From assembly GCA_002369295.1 (NCBI GenBank), contig DFDR01000162.1, positions 10,533 through 17,755 on the forward strand: a stretch of 7,223 bases of DNA. The letters run 5' to 3'. The DNA comes from Desulfovibrionaceae bacterium UBA3823 (GTDB lineage Bacteria > Desulfobacterota > Desulfovibrionia > Desulfovibrionales > Desulfovibrionaceae). Below are positions 6,968 to 7,223 of this stretch, in pieces. Position 1 is the first letter of the stretch. Each line of letters opens with the position of its first letter. Both the position numbers and the translations under genes were made by a program. The notes under the pieces are model-generated. The model saw only the letters and a list, made by a program, of their open reading frames with translations. It did no database searches and was not told the origin of the DNA.

Positions 6968-7032
6968 TTCCCAGCAAGGGCTGGTCATCGTATCTTGACC
7001 ATCTTCCCTGTCAGCCGAGGCCCTGCTGGGAG
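6968..7032 (+). repeat. Long-range inverted repeat with an alternative inner hairpin
   Basis: Bases 6968-6980 (core CCCAGCAAGGG) pair with 7021-7032 (core CCCTGCTGGG), giving 12 pairs with one bulged A. Inside, GGTCA (6983-6987) can pair with TGACC (6996-7000). The 5' arm can instead fold locally, CCAGC (6971-6975) with GCTGG (6980-6984), which excludes both other pairings. Confidence 0.45.
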
Positions 7033-7055
7033 TGCGCCCTGTTTATACACGGGAG

Positions 7056-7115
7056 CAAGAAAACGCCCGTCCGAAGCGGAGTGGTTCCGCTGAAGGCGGG
7101 CGCTTCTCGTTCTTG
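7056..7115. terminator. Strong hairpin, probable bidirectional terminator
   Basis: The GC-rich stem pairs 7064-7071 with 7095-7102 (CGCCCG with CGGGCG, extended by a G-U and a C-G pair). After a 3-by-3 internal loop, AGCGGA (7075-7080) pairs with TCCGCT (7086-7091) around a 5-nt loop. The flanks are complementary, CAAGAA (7056-7061) with TTCTTG (7110-7115), so each strand reads stem then T-rich tail. The minus-strand tail (TTTTCTTG) is the better one, suggesting it ends a leftward gene beyond the window, perhaps shared with rightward transcription. Confidence 0.65.
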
Positions 7116-7152
7116 GCGACCAGCTGCGCTGGCCTGAAGAGTGCTTGTCGCC
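7115..7152. repeat. Nested inverted repeat
   Basis: GGCGAC (7115-7120) pairs with GTCGCC (7147-7152). Within it, CCAGC (7120-7124) can pair with GCTGG (7128-7132) around a 3-nt loop. The two stems share base 7120. It directly abuts the strong hairpin before it. Confidence 0.45.
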
Positions 7153-7223
7153 CCTTTGTGGCCACCGCAGGGAGGCGATCTCTGTCAACTACCGTCTTTT
7201 AACTGACCATGAAAGTATCGTCT

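Larger units (their letters stand above)
6849..7223. other. Intergenic region dense in inverted repeats, no convincing gene
   Basis: No reading frame here has a usable start, ribosome binding site and coding-like codon use. The region is visibly less GC-rich than the genes. Five or six successive inverted repeats fill 6861-7152, listed separately. They could be 3' untranslated structure of the exported-protein gene, terminators of convergent genes, or a small RNA. On the minus strand all three frames entering from the right edge stop within about 40 nt (for example TAA at 7202-7200), so a leftward gene could end here, but none can be shown. Confidence 0.6.

Noticed and set aside
6985..7188. 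Minus-strand 67-codon frame in the final intergenic region
   Set aside because: It runs through the strong terminator-like hairpin and several inverted repeats, has no ribosome binding site and no coding-like codon bias.
7209..7223. ATG with an open frame at the right edge (MKVSS)
   Set aside because: No ribosome binding site stands at a proper distance and only five codons are visible.

Overview
The window is a compact, GC-rich (roughly 60 percent by eye) Gram-negative chromosomal segment. Its core is a complete tripartite RND efflux operon on the + strand: periplasmic adaptor (70-1218), inner-membrane RND pump (1229-4411) and outer-membrane factor (4404-5927). The genes are 10 nt apart or overlapping, as expected for one co-translated transcript. 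The protein style (lipoprotein adaptor with a short hairpin, HAE1-type pump, NodT-type lipoprotein outer-membrane factor, strong C/G third positions) suggests a proteobacterium or a Desulfovibrionaceae-like desulfobacterium. That placement is an impression from style, not from a marker gene.

Layout. Bases 2-61 look like the 3' end of an upstream + strand gene whose stop touches the adaptor's ribosome binding site; it may be a regulator, but only about 19 codons are visible. The efflux operon follows. The gap 5928-6101 holds a strong long-stem hairpin (probable operon terminator) and two small perfect inverted repeats. A separate gene at 6102-6848 encodes an unrecognised exported protein of 248 residues with a Sec signal peptide, an Arg/Ser-rich middle and an outer-membrane-protein-like C-terminus. 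The last 375 nt (6849-7223) contain no convincing gene but are unusually dense in inverted repeats, including a bidirectional-terminator-like hairpin at 7056-7115.

How the genes work together. The pump uses the proton gradient to collect substrates from the periplasm or inner-membrane outer leaflet. The lipid-anchored adaptor couples it to the outer-membrane channel, giving export across both membranes. The substrate cannot be told from sequence; drugs, bile salts, detergents or solvents are all typical for this family. The exported protein downstream is probably an independent transcription unit, and no functional link to the pump is visible.

The efflux system itself is a well-known type. 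The less ordinary parts are the orphan exported protein with its duplicated C-terminal G-[LI]-G-x-Q-F motif, and the structured non-coding tail.
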